Source: Paramicrobacterium agarici (GTDB lineage: Bacteria > Actinomycetota > Actinomycetes > Actinomycetales > Microbacteriaceae). Taken from it: a stretch of 64,000 nucleotides of DNA. The notes under the pieces are model-generated. The model was not told where the DNA came from and ran no database searches. It worked only from the letters and a program-made list of their open reading frames with translations. Position 1 is the stretch's first letter. Every line of letters starts with the position of its first letter. Shown piece by piece: positions 34,653 to 44,066 of the stretch. The stretch lies in NCBI RefSeq assembly GCF_002563955.1, contig NZ_PDJE01000001.1, positions 2,852,001 through 2,916,000 on the forward strand, read 5' to 3'. The position numbers and the translations under genes are program-made.

Positions 34653-37600
34653 TTGGTAGTCGATGTCAATCCGCACGGCCGAACCCAGCTCGACGAAGCC
34701 GCGCTCGCGATGTTACGGGTGCGCCGCTTCACACGATTCCGCGTCGCGCCCGCGATCTATAGCGAGGCGCTTCCCGTGGAGGTTCGCGCCTGGACGGTGA
34801 ACGGCGAACCCGTGCCCTTCTCGCACGCGACGGCGCAGACGTTCGAGCCGTTCGAACTCGGCACGGCCTGGGGCCGCCCCTGGGACACCGTGTGGTTCGA
34901 GGTGCGCGGCGAAGTACCGTCGGGCTGGAACCCGGCAGAGACGGAGCTCGTCGTCGACCTTGGGTTCACGGCTGATCAGCCGGGCTTCCAAGCGGAGGGA
35001 ACCGTCTACCGAGAGAACGGCACCATCGTCAAGGCGCTCGAACCCTTGAACGCGTGGGTACCGCTTCCGGATGCTGGACCGTTTCGGCTCTTCATCGAAG
35101 CTGCCGCGAATCCGATCGTGCAGGTTCCGTACGAGTACGAGCCCACGCATGTGGGCGACAAGGCTACGGCCGGCACCGAGCCGATCTACACGCTCCGCGA
35201 TGTCTCGGTCGCGCGTCGTGATCTCGACGTCTGGGAGTTGCTCCAAGACGTGGCAACTCTCGACGGGCTCGTCGACGTGCTCCCGCCCGACGGTTCGCGA
35301 CGAGCCGACATCATTCATGCCCTCGTACGCATGGTCGACGTGATGGATCCGGACGACATCGCCGGTACTGCGGCGAAGGGGCGAGCGGCCCTCGCCGACG
35401 TGCTCTCAGGAACCGCGCCGGACAGCGCCCTGATCGTCTCGGCCGTCGGGCACGCGCACATCGACTGCGCGTGGCTCTGGCCCACGCGTGAGACGGTTCG
35501 CAAGGTCGCGCGAACGTTCTCGAACGTTCTCGATCTCATCGAGCGCGACCCGGAGTTCATCTTCGCCGCGTCTTCGGCACAGCAGTACGCCTGGATCAAG
35601 GACACGCAGCCCGAGCTCTTTGAACGCGTTCGGGCCGCTGTCAAGGCCGGCCGCATCCGTCCTGTTGGCGGCATGTGGGTGGAGTCTGACACGAATATGC
35701 CCGGTGGTGAAGCGCTCGTCCGCCAGTTCGTGCGGGGCACGAGGTTCTTCCGCGAGGAGTTCGGAGTCACAAGCAACGTGGGGTGGCTGCCCGACTCCTT
35801 CGGGTACAGCGGGGCACTCCCCCAGATCGTTCGCTCTGCCGGCATCTCGCACTTCTTGACGCAGAAGCCGTCGTGGAACGAGACGAACCCCATGCCCAAC
35901 TCGAGCTTCCTCTGGGAAGGCATCGACGGATCGCGCCTCTTCACGCATTTCCCGCCGGCCGAGACGTACAACTCCGATCTCGGAGCCGCCGATCTGGCGC
36001 GCAGCGAGCGCAAGTTCCGGCAGAAGGGGGCAGCACACAACGTCATCGCTCTGTTCGGCTGGGGCGATGGCGGCGGTGGCCCCACCCGAGAGATGCTCGG
36101 TGCTGCTCAGCGCAAACGAGACCTCGATGGTTCGCCGAAGGTTCAGCTCAGCGATCCCGAGACGTTCTTCGAAACGGCGGCAGCCGAATTGGCGGAGCCA
36201 CCGGTGTGGGTCGGCGAGATGTACCTCGAGCTGCACCGCGGCACTCTGATCTCTCACGCGCGCAGCAAGCGCGGAAACCGGCACTCCGAAGCACTGCTCA
36301 GGCAGGCGGAGCTCTGGGCGGCGACGGCAGCTGTCCGACTCGGATCGGAATACCCGTACGAGGCGTTAGAGAAGGCGTGGGAGCGTGTGCTTCTGCTGCA
36401 ATTCCACGACATCCTCCCCGGAACCTCGATCGCGTGGGTTCACCAGGAGGCCGAGCAGCAGTACGCCGACCTCACGGCTGAGCTCACCGCCCTCGTCGAG
36501 CACTCGCTGGGGCAGCTCGCCGGCGACGGAAACGAGGTGCTGCAGGCAAACGCCGGTCCGCTCGCGCGAAGCGGAGTCGCGGCAATGGGTGTCGCCCCCG
36601 CATCCGAGGGCGGTGCACCGGATGCGCGCGAGGACGCCGACGGTTTCGTTCTCTCCGACGATCGTCTGCGCGTCGAGATTGACAGGCGCGGCACGCTGGT
36701 TTCCATCGTCGATCTCACCGCCGATCGAGAGCTTGTGCCCGCGGAGACCGCGGGAGGCGTACTGCAGCTGTTCCGCGACGCTCCCCGAGAATGGGACGCC
36801 TGGGACATCAACGATGAAGACAAGCGCTCGCGGAAGGATCTCGTCGACCCCGACAGCATCCGTCTCGATGGTGATGCCGTTGTCGTGCGCCATGCCGTCG
36901 GCACCTCGACCATCGACGTGCGCATCTCCCTCGCAGACGGGTGTTTGCACTACGCGTTCGACATCGACTGGCACGAGTCGCAGAAGCTTCTGAAACTCGC
37001 GTTCCCGCTCGACGTCCGGGCGGATCGTGCAACGTCGGAGATTCAGTTCGGCCATCTACACCGTCCCATTCACCAGAACACCTCGTGGGACACCGCGCGC
37101 TTCGAGACTGTCGCACACCGATGGATCCACGTTGGCGAGCCTTCCTACGGCGTGGCGATCGCCAATGACGTGGTCTACGGACACGACATCCGAAACGGAC
37201 AGTCTCCAGATGGCACCCCCATGACGACCGCGCGCCTCTCGCTCGTGCGTGCGCCGCGCTACCCTGATCCGGGCGCCGATCAGGGACAGCACACGTTCAC
37301 CGTGAGTCTGCGCCCGGGCGGCATCCCTGAGGCTATCGCCGACGGCTACGCCCAGCACCTTCCGCTTCGCGACGTGCGGGGCTCGGCCGTGGAACCGTTG
37401 ATTGAGGTGAGCGACCCTGCGATCCTGGTCGAGAGCGTGAAGCTCGCGGAGGATCGCTCGGGAGATCTCGTCGTTCGCCTCTACGAGGCTCATGGCAATC
37501 GCTCGTCGGCCACGCTGAGCACCAACTTCGCGTGGAGCGGCGTTCAGACGACAGACCTCCTCGAGGATGCCGTGTCGACAACGACGATTCGCGGCACTGC

Positions 37601-37676
37601 CGAGGGGTCAACGGTCGATGTATGTCTACGGCCGTTCGAACTCGTTACCCTCCGTTTCGCCTCCCCTGCCCGATAA
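34653..37676 (+). CDS. GH38 alpha-mannosidase
   Basis: A 1007-residue glycosidase that removes alpha-linked mannose. After an N-terminal beta domain, the GH38 catalytic domain starts with VGHAHIDCAWLWP near residues 265-277, which holds zinc ligands. The nucleophile aspartate lies in MWVESDTNMPGGEALVRQ near residue 344. The family's WLPDSFGYSGALPQI and FGWGDGGGGPT also follow. Middle helical and C-terminal beta-sandwich domains complete the usual ~1000 residues. The TTG start at 34653 has AAGGAA at 34638-34643. No signal peptide is present, so it acts in the cytoplasm on imported oligosaccharide. Confidence 0.93.
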   Translation: MVVDVNPHGRTQLDEAALAMLRVRRFTRFRVAPAIYSEALPVEVRAWTVNGEPVPFSHATAQTFEPFELGTAWGRPWDTVWFEVRGEVPSGWNPAETELVVDLGFTADQPGFQAEGTVYRENGTIVKALEPLNAWVPLPDAGPFRLFIEAAANPIVQVPYEYEPTHVGDKATAGTEPIYTLRDVSVARRDLDVWELLQDVATLDGLVDVLPPDGSRRADIIHALVRMVDVMDPDDIAGTAAKGRAALADVLSGTAPDSALIVSAVGHAHIDCAWLWPTRETVRKVARTFSNVLDLIERDPEFIFAASSAQQYAWIKDTQPELFERVRAAVKAGRIRPVGGMWVESDTNMPGGEALVRQFVRGTRFFREEFGVTSNVGWLPDSFGYSGALPQIVRSAGISHFLTQKPSWNETNPMPNSSFLWEGIDGSRLFTHFPPAETYNSDLGAADLARSERKFRQKGAAHNVIALFGWGDGGGGPTREMLGAAQRKRDLDGSPKVQLSDPETFFETAAAELAEPPVWVGEMYLELHRGTLISHARSKRGNRHSEALLRQAELWAATAAVRLGSEYPYEALEKAWERVLLLQFHDILPGTSIAWVHQEAEQQYADLTAELTALVEHSLGQLAGDGNEVLQANAGPLARSGVAAMGVAPASEGGAPDAREDADGFVLSDDRLRVEIDRRGTLVSIVDLTADRELVPAETAGGVLQLFRDAPREWDAWDINDEDKRSRKDLVDPDSIRLDGDAVVVRHAVGTSTIDVRISLADGCLHYAFDIDWHESQKLLKLAFPLDVRADRATSEIQFGHLHRPIHQNTSWDTARFETVAHRWIHVGEPSYGVAIANDVVYGHDIRNGQSPDGTPMTTARLSLVRAPRYPDPGADQGQHTFTVSLRPGGIPEAIADGYAQHLPLRDVRGSAVEPLIEVSDPAILVESVKLAEDRSGDLVVRLYEAHGNRSSATLSTNFAWSGVQTTDLLEDAVSTTTIRGTAEGSTVDVCLRPFELVTLRFASPAR

Positions 37677-37687
37677 GGACGATGGAT

Positions 37688-39517
37688 ATGACCGACAACA
37701 CGACAGCAATTCCCCGCCCCGAGTACCCACGGCCGCAGTTCCGACGCGATGACTGGGTCAACCTCAACGGAACATGGGGGTTCGAGATCGATCGCAGCGA
37801 CACCGGGCTGGAGCGCGGGCTTCGCGACTCGGCGCTCTCGGGGCAAATTGTTGTGCCGTTCGCTCCGGAGAGCACTCTCTCCGGCATCGGCGACCTCGAT
37901 TTCTACAACGCCGTCTGGTACCGCCGTTCGCTGCACGTTCCAGCGGAGTGGAAGGGAAGCCGCGTGGTGCTCCACTTCGGTGCGGTAGACCATGACGCGA
38001 CAGTGTGGGTGAATGACGTCGAGGTCGGTCGCCACCGCGGTGGCTTCTCAAGTTTCTCGTTCGACGTCACCGACTCTGTGCGCTTCGGAGCCGAGGTGCC
38101 CCTCGTGGTGCGCGCTCGAGATGAGCCCCACGCACCGCAGGCACGCGGAAAGCAGTCGCGTACATATACTCCGACCGGCGCGCACTATTGGCGCACGACG
38201 GGCATCTGGCAGACCGTCTGGATCGAGCGGGTTCCGGAGACCTCGATTCGCCGGCCGCGCATCACCCCGAATGTCGCCGCCGGATCGTTCGACGTCGAGG
38301 TGCCGCTGTCTGGCATTTCCCGGGGCGCCCGCCTCATGGTGGCGGTATCCGATGCCGAGGGCGAGGTCTCGCGGGCTGAGGTGCGCGCCGATCTCGACCT
38401 TGCTCCCCGCGTAACGCTCTCGCTCCCCGAAGGGCGGCAGCGCTTGTGGTCCCCGTCTGACCCGTACCTGTACGACGTGCGCTTCGAGTTGCGCGGAAGT
38501 GACGGAAACCTGCTGGACGCCGTCGACTCCTACGCGGGGCTGCGCAGTGTGTCGATCACGGGCAAGGCAATTCGCCTCAACGGCGAGGTCGTGTTCCAAA
38601 AGCTGGTGCTCGACCAGGGGTATTACCCCGACGGCCTCATGACCGCCCAGAGTGACGCGGACCTGGTTCGCGACATCGAGCTGTCACTCGCGGCCGGTTT
38701 CAACGGTGCGCGCCTGCATCAGAAGGTCTTCGAAGAGCGCTTCCTCTACCACGCTGACCGCATGGGATACCTCGTGTGGGGCGAGTTCGGCGACTGGGGA
38801 TGCAACTCGAGAGAGGGCGAGGCAAGCAATCAGCAGCCCGACGCATCGTTCATTCAAGAGTGGCTCGAAGTCGTGGAGCGTGATTACTCGCATCCCTCGA
38901 TCATCGGCTGGTGCCCCATGAACGAGACATGGCAGGCGTACGGCGATCGCATCACGGTGCTCGATGACGTCATGCGCGGCATGTTCCTCGCGACGAAGGC
39001 CCTCGACACCTCCCGGCCCGTCCTGGACACCTCGGGATACGCGCACCGCGTTCCTGAATCAGACGTGTTCGACAGTCACCAGTACGAGCAGGAGCCGCAG
39101 CTGCTCGCCGAGCACTTCGCGCGGCTCAGCGAGGGCGATCCGTTCGTCAATCCGTCGCCAACGACGGGCGAGTCCTGGTCGATCCCCTATGCCGGGCAGC
39201 CATTCTTCGTGAGCGAGTTCGGTGGTATCTGGTGGAACGCCGCCGAGGCGCAAAAGGCAGAGTCGAGCGGCTGGGGCTACGGAGAACGAGTTCGCAACAT
39301 TGACGAGTTCTACGCGCGATTCGAAGGGCAAGTCGCGGTGCTCATGGATCATCCCGACATGTTCGGTTACTGCTACACGCAATTGACAGACGTCTTTCAA
39401 GAGCAGAACGGACTGTACAACTTCGACCGCAGCGACAAGTTCGACATCGACCGCATTCGCGAGGCGCAGGACCGCCCGGCCGCGATCGAGCAGAAGTACG
39501 CCGAACGCGACGAATGA
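37688..39517 (+). CDS. GH2-family glycosidase
   Basis: A 609-residue enzyme of glycoside hydrolase family 2 (beta-galactosidase, beta-mannosidase or beta-glucuronidase type). The sugar-binding jelly-roll domain comes first (RPQFRRDDWVNLNGTWGFEI, then GVAD-like AVDHDATVWVNDVEVGRH). An immunoglobulin-like domain and the TIM barrel follow. The acid/base glutamate is in GWCPMNETWQAY near residue 411 and the nucleophile in FVSEFGGIWW near residue 509. The specificity cannot be read. Beside a GH38 enzyme, a beta-mannosidase or beta-galactosidase role is plausible. The ATG at 37688 is preferred by its distance from AGGA; ATG 37682 is possible. Confidence 0.9.
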   Translation: MTDNTTAIPRPEYPRPQFRRDDWVNLNGTWGFEIDRSDTGLERGLRDSALSGQIVVPFAPESTLSGIGDLDFYNAVWYRRSLHVPAEWKGSRVVLHFGAVDHDATVWVNDVEVGRHRGGFSSFSFDVTDSVRFGAEVPLVVRARDEPHAPQARGKQSRTYTPTGAHYWRTTGIWQTVWIERVPETSIRRPRITPNVAAGSFDVEVPLSGISRGARLMVAVSDAEGEVSRAEVRADLDLAPRVTLSLPEGRQRLWSPSDPYLYDVRFELRGSDGNLLDAVDSYAGLRSVSITGKAIRLNGEVVFQKLVLDQGYYPDGLMTAQSDADLVRDIELSLAAGFNGARLHQKVFEERFLYHADRMGYLVWGEFGDWGCNSREGEASNQQPDASFIQEWLEVVERDYSHPSIIGWCPMNETWQAYGDRITVLDDVMRGMFLATKALDTSRPVLDTSGYAHRVPESDVFDSHQYEQEPQLLAEHFARLSEGDPFVNPSPTTGESWSIPYAGQPFFVSEFGGIWWNAAEAQKAESSGWGYGERVRNIDEFYARFEGQVAVLMDHPDMFGYCYTQLTDVFQEQNGLYNFDRSDKFDIDRIREAQDRPAAIEQKYAERDE

Positions 39518-39528
39518 GTCACATTCGC

Positions 39529-39560
39529 ACGTCCCCGCGCAGCGTCTCGCGCGGGGACGT
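39529..39560 (+). terminator. Strong hairpin terminating the glycan-use operon
   Basis: ACGTCCCCGCGC (39529-39540) and GCGCGGGGACGT (39549-39560) form a perfect 12-bp stem with an 8-base loop, 11 bases after the GH2 stop. It lacks a clear U-tract, as is common in actinobacteria. It separates this operon from the surface-polymer locus. Confidence 0.7.
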
Positions 39561-39621
39561 CGTCTCATGCTTTCGGTCAACATGCACGGGTGACCGAAGT
39601 CTCACGCGATAGATTGGAGAA

Positions 39622-40959
39622 ATGAGCTCGCCCGTCGTCGCCCCGCCCGCGACCTTGTCGACCAAGTACCGGGTGACAGCGGCGCACGGCACGTTCGGGC
39701 TCTTCGTCGCGTTCGGCGGCGACGGCATCCGGAATCTTGTGGGCTGGCCCGCCTACGTCGTCATTGTCAGCGCGTACACGCTGATCACGCTCGTTCTTAT
39801 CGCGAGAGCACGACCGGTGCTTTCGCCACGCGCGCTTCCCAAGGCTCTCATCGCCTTTCTCGTGTATGCGCTCGTCTCGGTGACGTGGTCGGCCTATGCC
39901 GGCGCGACGCTGCTCACGTACTTGGGCACGTTCATGTGCACGGTCGTCGGCGTATACCTCGCGCTCGTGTTCACGTGGCAGCAGGTGCTGACGCGTCTCG
40001 CGAATGCCCTCAAGTGGGTCATCGGACTCTCGCTGGCATTCGAGCTGTGGGTGTCGGTGTTCGTGCGCGACATGGTGCTGCCGCTCTCGGGCGGCGTGTA
40101 CGTGGGTGACGACCCGCCGCTTCTCGCGTACTGGTCGCGAAACCTGCTGTTCGAGGGCGGAAAGATCCAGGGAATCCTCGGCAACTCGAATCTGCTGTCG
40201 ATCTGCGCGCTCTTCGCGGTCATCGCCATCGGCATTCAGCTCACCATTGGTTCCGTTCGTCGCAGCTGGGGCTGGTTCTGGATGCTGCTATCAGTCGCGA
40301 CCTTCTCGCTGACGCGCTCGAGCACGATCATTGTCGCGGCCCTCGTCGCAGCGGCGGCTCTGCTCGCCGTTGTCATCGCTCGCCGCGCATCGCGGCATGG
40401 CCGCACGGCGCTGTATGTCACGGTCGCCGTGGTCTTCGCCGGCATCGTCACGGTGATTCTGACGTTCACCGATCAGCTGCTCGCCCTTCTGGGCAAGAGC
40501 GAAGATCTCACCGGGCGCACCGAGTTCTGGACTCGAGTCATCAACCAGGCATCGGAACGTCCCTGGTTCGGCTGGGGCTACTCCAGTCCGTGGGTTCCGG
40601 GGCAGCTTCCGCTTGACGACCCTCTCGTCAGACATCACGTCGTACAGCTCCACGCGCACAACGCGTGGCTCGACGTATGGCTGCAGCTAGGCGTCATCGG
40701 CGTCGTCCTGTTCGCCGCGGTCATCGCGTCGCTGCTCTGGCGCTCGTGGTTCGCGGCCATCGACCGGCCGCGCTTTGACCTGCGCGACGACCGCCCCTAC
40801 TCCGCCCTGGCGCTGCTGCCCCTGCTGTTCACTGTCGTACTCGTGGTGCAGAGCCTTGCCGAGAGCCGCATCCTCATCGAATCGGACTGGGTGCTCGTCG
40901 TCCTTCTGTCACTCAAGACCAAGCGACAGCGCGCGATCACCGAAGACGGGGCAACGTGA
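39622..40959 (+). CDS. O-antigen ligase/Wzy-type membrane protein, first of a tandem pair
   Basis: A 445-residue polytopic membrane protein with about 10-12 helices and one large outer loop. The ligase-family signature is RTEFWTRVINQASERPWFGWGYS near residues 295-317, followed by HAHNAWLDVWLQLGVIGVVLF near 340-360. Such proteins join lipid-linked glycans to an acceptor or polymerise repeat units on the outer side of the membrane. The next gene encodes a second member of the family and overlaps by 4 bases (GTGA). Which one is ligase and which polymerase cannot be told. Confidence 0.85.
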   Translation: MSSPVVAPPATLSTKYRVTAAHGTFGLFVAFGGDGIRNLVGWPAYVVIVSAYTLITLVLIARARPVLSPRALPKALIAFLVYALVSVTWSAYAGATLLTYLGTFMCTVVGVYLALVFTWQQVLTRLANALKWVIGLSLAFELWVSVFVRDMVLPLSGGVYVGDDPPLLAYWSRNLLFEGGKIQGILGNSNLLSICALFAVIAIGIQLTIGSVRRSWGWFWMLLSVATFSLTRSSTIIVAALVAAAALLAVVIARRASRHGRTALYVTVAVVFAGIVTVILTFTDQLLALLGKSEDLTGRTEFWTRVINQASERPWFGWGYSSPWVPGQLPLDDPLVRHHVVQLHAHNAWLDVWLQLGVIGVVLFAAVIASLLWRSWFAAIDRPRFDLRDDRPYSALALLPLLFTVVLVVQSLAESRILIESDWVLVVLLSLKTKRQRAITEDGAT

Positions 40960-42287
40960 CGGTGCCGGGCGGACCTCGCGGGCGCATTCCGCACGGCCTT
41001 GACGAGGCCGTGAGTTCGGCGCCGTTCGCCCAGGCGTTCACGATCTGCGCGATCGCCACAACGTTCTCGATTCCCCTCATTCGCAATCTGCTCGACTGGC
41101 CGGGGGTCGTCGGCGCGCTCGGCACGCTCGTGCTACTGGCCGGCGTCGTGCTGATCGGGCGCCGTCACTACATCGAGTGGCGCGGCTGGTGGCCGCTCTC
41201 GATCTTCGCGTTCATGGCCTGGTGTGCCCTCAGCCTGTTCTGGAGTGACTATTCGACAGACGGTTTCGTGGGCATCGCTTATCAGGTCGTCGTCGCGATT
41301 CTCGCCATGACCATCGCGCTCACGCGCGACATGATCCAGATCGTGCGCGCCGTCGGGGGCGTGCTGCGCGCGCTGCTTGCCGTATCAATCGTGCTCGAGA
41401 TGCTGAGCGGCATCTTCTTCGACGTGCCGATTCCGTTCCTCAGCATCGAGGGGAACATCGCGCTCGGCGGTCCGATCCAGGGAATCTTCGTCACGCGCAA
41501 CATGCTCGGGCTCATGGCCGTCATTGCCCTGATCACCTTCGTCATCGAATGGCGAACGCATTCGGTCGACCGCCCCATCGCCTACGGCTCGGTTGCCCTT
41601 GCCGTGCTGTGCCTGCTTCTGTCGCAGTCCCCCATCAACCAGCTGCTCATTCTGGTGGTGCTCGTCGCGACGCTCGCGCTGTACTGGCTGCGCAAGTCCT
41701 CCCCCGAGCGGCGCACTCTCATTCAGGCGTTCTTGCTCACGGTGTCGTTTATCGGCTTCGTGGCCGTCTACCTTGCGCGCAACCTGATCATCCGGTGGCT
41801 CGACGCCGCGAGCGAGTTCGGTGTGCGGTACCACTTGTGGCGCTCGACGTGGGATCTCGTGAAAGACAACTTTCTCGAAGGCTGGGGGTGGATCGGCGCC
41901 TGGCGCAACGACGACTTCCCGTACATTCTCATCAACATCCAGGTCGATCGTGTGCACGCGTCGGCGCTCAACGCCTATCTCGACGTCTACCTGCAGGTCG
42001 GCCTCGTCGGAATCTTCCTGTTCCTGGTTCTGTGCCTATTCGCGTTTCTGCGTTCGTGGAATCTGGCATCCAACCGCCGAAGCCTCATCTACACCTGGCC
42101 AGCGCTGGTGCTCGTCACGCTCTTGGCGGGCTCTGCAGCTGAGAGCCACATTCTCACCGGTGCGGGGTGGTTCCTTCTGGTCATCTGCGCGGCGAAAGCG
42201 TCGCAGTCACAGAGCTGGCGGCAGACGCTCGACAGGCGACCTGCTGGGCCGTCGACGCCGCTGAACCATCCAGACCGTATCGACTGA
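40956..42287 (+). CDS. O-antigen ligase/Wzy-type membrane protein, second of a tandem pair
   Basis: A 443-residue polytopic membrane protein of the same family as the preceding gene. Its signature is RYHLWRSTWDLVKDNFLEGWGW with HASALNAYLDVYLQVGLVGIFLF after it. It begins with GTG overlapping the upstream stop, so both proteins are made together. The sequences are clearly diverged, which suggests different steps rather than recent duplicates. It ends three bases from the convergent Wzt gene. Confidence 0.85.
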   Translation: MTVPGGPRGRIPHGLDEAVSSAPFAQAFTICAIATTFSIPLIRNLLDWPGVVGALGTLVLLAGVVLIGRRHYIEWRGWWPLSIFAFMAWCALSLFWSDYSTDGFVGIAYQVVVAILAMTIALTRDMIQIVRAVGGVLRALLAVSIVLEMLSGIFFDVPIPFLSIEGNIALGGPIQGIFVTRNMLGLMAVIALITFVIEWRTHSVDRPIAYGSVALAVLCLLLSQSPINQLLILVVLVATLALYWLRKSSPERRTLIQAFLLTVSFIGFVAVYLARNLIIRWLDAASEFGVRYHLWRSTWDLVKDNFLEGWGWIGAWRNDDFPYILINIQVDRVHASALNAYLDVYLQVGLVGIFLFLVLCLFAFLRSWNLASNRRSLIYTWPALVLVTLLAGSAAESHILTGAGWFLLVICAAKASQSQSWRQTLDRRPAGPSTPLNHPDRID

Positions 42288-42290
42288 CGC

Positions 42291-43037
42291 TTACTTGTTC
42301 TTCGCCTTGTGAACCTCGAGGGCCTCTTCAATAGGGCCGTCGAAGATCTTCTTGCCCTTGCGCAGAACAATGCCGCGGTCACACAGTTCCTTGACCGTGC
42401 CTGCGCTGTGGCTGACCACGACCATGGTCTTACCCTGGTCGATCAGCTCCTGAATCTTCTGATTGCACTTCTCACGAAACGGAGCGTCGCCAACTGAGAG
42501 GATCTCGTCGACCAGAAGCACGTCAAGCTCTGTGTGAATGGCGACGGAGAACGCCAACCGCATGAACATTCCGGACGAGTAGTGCTTGACCTCTTGATCG
42601 ATGAATTCACGGATGCCGGAGAAGTCGACGATATCGTCGAAACGCTCGTCGGTCTCCTTCTCACTCATTCCGAGGATCGCGGCGTTGAGGTAGACGTTCT
42701 CGCGCCCGGAGAGCTCTGGATGGAACCCGGCGCCAACTTCGATAAGTCCCGCAAGTCGTCCCCGCACGAGAATGCGTCCCGCGTTGGGCTCGAGCACCCC
42801 GGAGATGAGTTTCAGCATCGTCGATTTGCCCGAACCGTTGTGGCCAAGGATGGCCACGGATTCACCTTCGTCGATGGTGAATGACACCTCGTCGACGGCC
42901 TGGAACGGACTCGACCCGACCTTGCGTCCACGGATCTTGCCGATCACAGCCTCTTTCATGGAGTGACTGTGTCTGATCAGGAACGTCTTGCGAACGTTCT
43001 CGACGATGATGCTCGGGCGAGCTGCAGTTGTTGTCAT
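42291..43037 (-). CDS. Polysaccharide ABC exporter ATPase (Wzt/TagH-like)
   Basis: A 248-residue ATPase with Walker A GHNGSGKSTMLKLI near residue 62, signature KHYSSGMFMRLAFSVA, and Walker B DVLLVDEILSVGD. It contains only the nucleotide domain; the C-terminal sugar-binding domain of larger Wzt proteins is absent, so export probably does not depend on recognising a chain-end modification through this subunit. The EVSFTIDEGESVAILG sequence before Walker A is typical of the Wzt/TagH group. It follows the permease gene by 4 bases. Confidence 0.92.
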   Translation of the reverse strand: MTTTAARPSIIVENVRKTFLIRHSHSMKEAVIGKIRGRKVGSSPFQAVDEVSFTIDEGESVAILGHNGSGKSTMLKLISGVLEPNAGRILVRGRLAGLIEVGAGFHPELSGRENVYLNAAILGMSEKETDERFDDIVDFSGIREFIDQEVKHYSSGMFMRLAFSVAIHTELDVLLVDEILSVGDAPFREKCNQKIQELIDQGKTMVVVSHSAGTVKELCDRGIVLRKGKKIFDGPIEEALEVHKAKNK

Positions 43038-43041
43038 GCGA

Positions 43042-43938
43042 TTAGAGATCCTGTGCGAAGTTGCGCTCGAACCGGCGGAAGACGAACTGTCCTACAACGA
43101 TTGTGACAATGGCGATCGCGAATGCGACGAGCGAGTACACGAGCATGTGCTCTGGCGGGAACAACGCATCGGCCGGTGGATTATCGAGAGCCCCTGTCGA
43201 CGTCGTAAACCAGAAACCGTAGTGGAAGAACTCGACGGCGACGGTTAGAGGGTTGCACATGTAGATGTTGAACAGCCAGCTCGGCGCGATGTCGGCGAGC
43301 ATTGTCCACGAGTACAGTACGGGAGCGGTCCACGTTGCGAACGTTCGGATAATCTCCACGAAGTTCTGCGCGTCTCGGAACGCCACGTTGAGTGCTCCGA
43401 AGAACAGGCCGAGGCCTGTGGAGAACAGCACGATCAGCAGCATCCCGAGAATGGCGACCGCGACGCCAGCGAGTGTGGGCACCCACCCCGTCAGGAGAGC
43501 TACGAGGATGAGAATCGCGACCTGTGGCAGAAAGTGCACGAAAGCGACGATGACGGTAGCAACGGGAAAGAGTTCGCGTGGAAGATAGATCTTCTTGACG
43601 AGTGCCTTGTTGTTTACGATTGACGTCGTCGCGTTGCTGAAGGACTCATTGAACAGGTTGACGACGACGATTCCCGAGAAAAGATAGACGGGAAAGTTGT
43701 CGATGCCACGTGAGAGCCCGAGGATGTGCCCCATGACGAGGTAATAGACAAGAAACTGCGCTGCCGGCTTCGCGTATGACCACATCCAGCCGAAGACGGA
43801 GTTCCGATAGCGGGTTGTGACGTCCTTCTTAACGAGAACCTTCAGCAAGTAACGTCTTGTGAAAATATCAAGAACACCGTGACCCCGGCCTGGGGTCTTG
43901 AATTCGCTCAAGTCAGCGTTCGTCAATGTCTGTGCCAA
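43042..43938 (-). CDS. Polysaccharide ABC exporter permease (Wzm/TagG-like)
   Basis: A 298-residue membrane protein with six helices. The ABC-2 family blocks are RYLLKVLVKKDVTTRYRNSVFGWMWSYAKP and KKIYLPRELFPVATVIVAF. Together with the Wzt-like ATPase it moves a lipid-linked glycan or teichoic-type chain across the membrane. The start is TTG at 43938 with a distant GAGAG. The gene is divergent from the GlfT2-like gene; the 128 bases between hold both promoters but no clear operator. Confidence 0.9.
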   Translation of the reverse strand: MAQTLTNADLSEFKTPGRGHGVLDIFTRRYLLKVLVKKDVTTRYRNSVFGWMWSYAKPAAQFLVYYLVMGHILGLSRGIDNFPVYLFSGIVVVNLFNESFSNATTSIVNNKALVKKIYLPRELFPVATVIVAFVHFLPQVAILILVALLTGWVPTLAGVAVAILGMLLIVLFSTGLGLFFGALNVAFRDAQNFVEIIRTFATWTAPVLYSWTMLADIAPSWLFNIYMCNPLTVAVEFFHYGFWFTTSTGALDNPPADALFPPEHMLVYSLVAFAIAIVTIVVGQFVFRRFERNFAQDL

Positions 43939-44066
43939 TGTCGTCGTGCTCTCGGGTCAGCTCTGGGGGCCAACTGGAATCATAGCGCTGTCAAGCTGAA
44001 TTACTGCCGGTTGCAGAGTCCTACCAGGATTTCACGGATTGTGGAAGCTAGGCTCAGAGAGGCATT

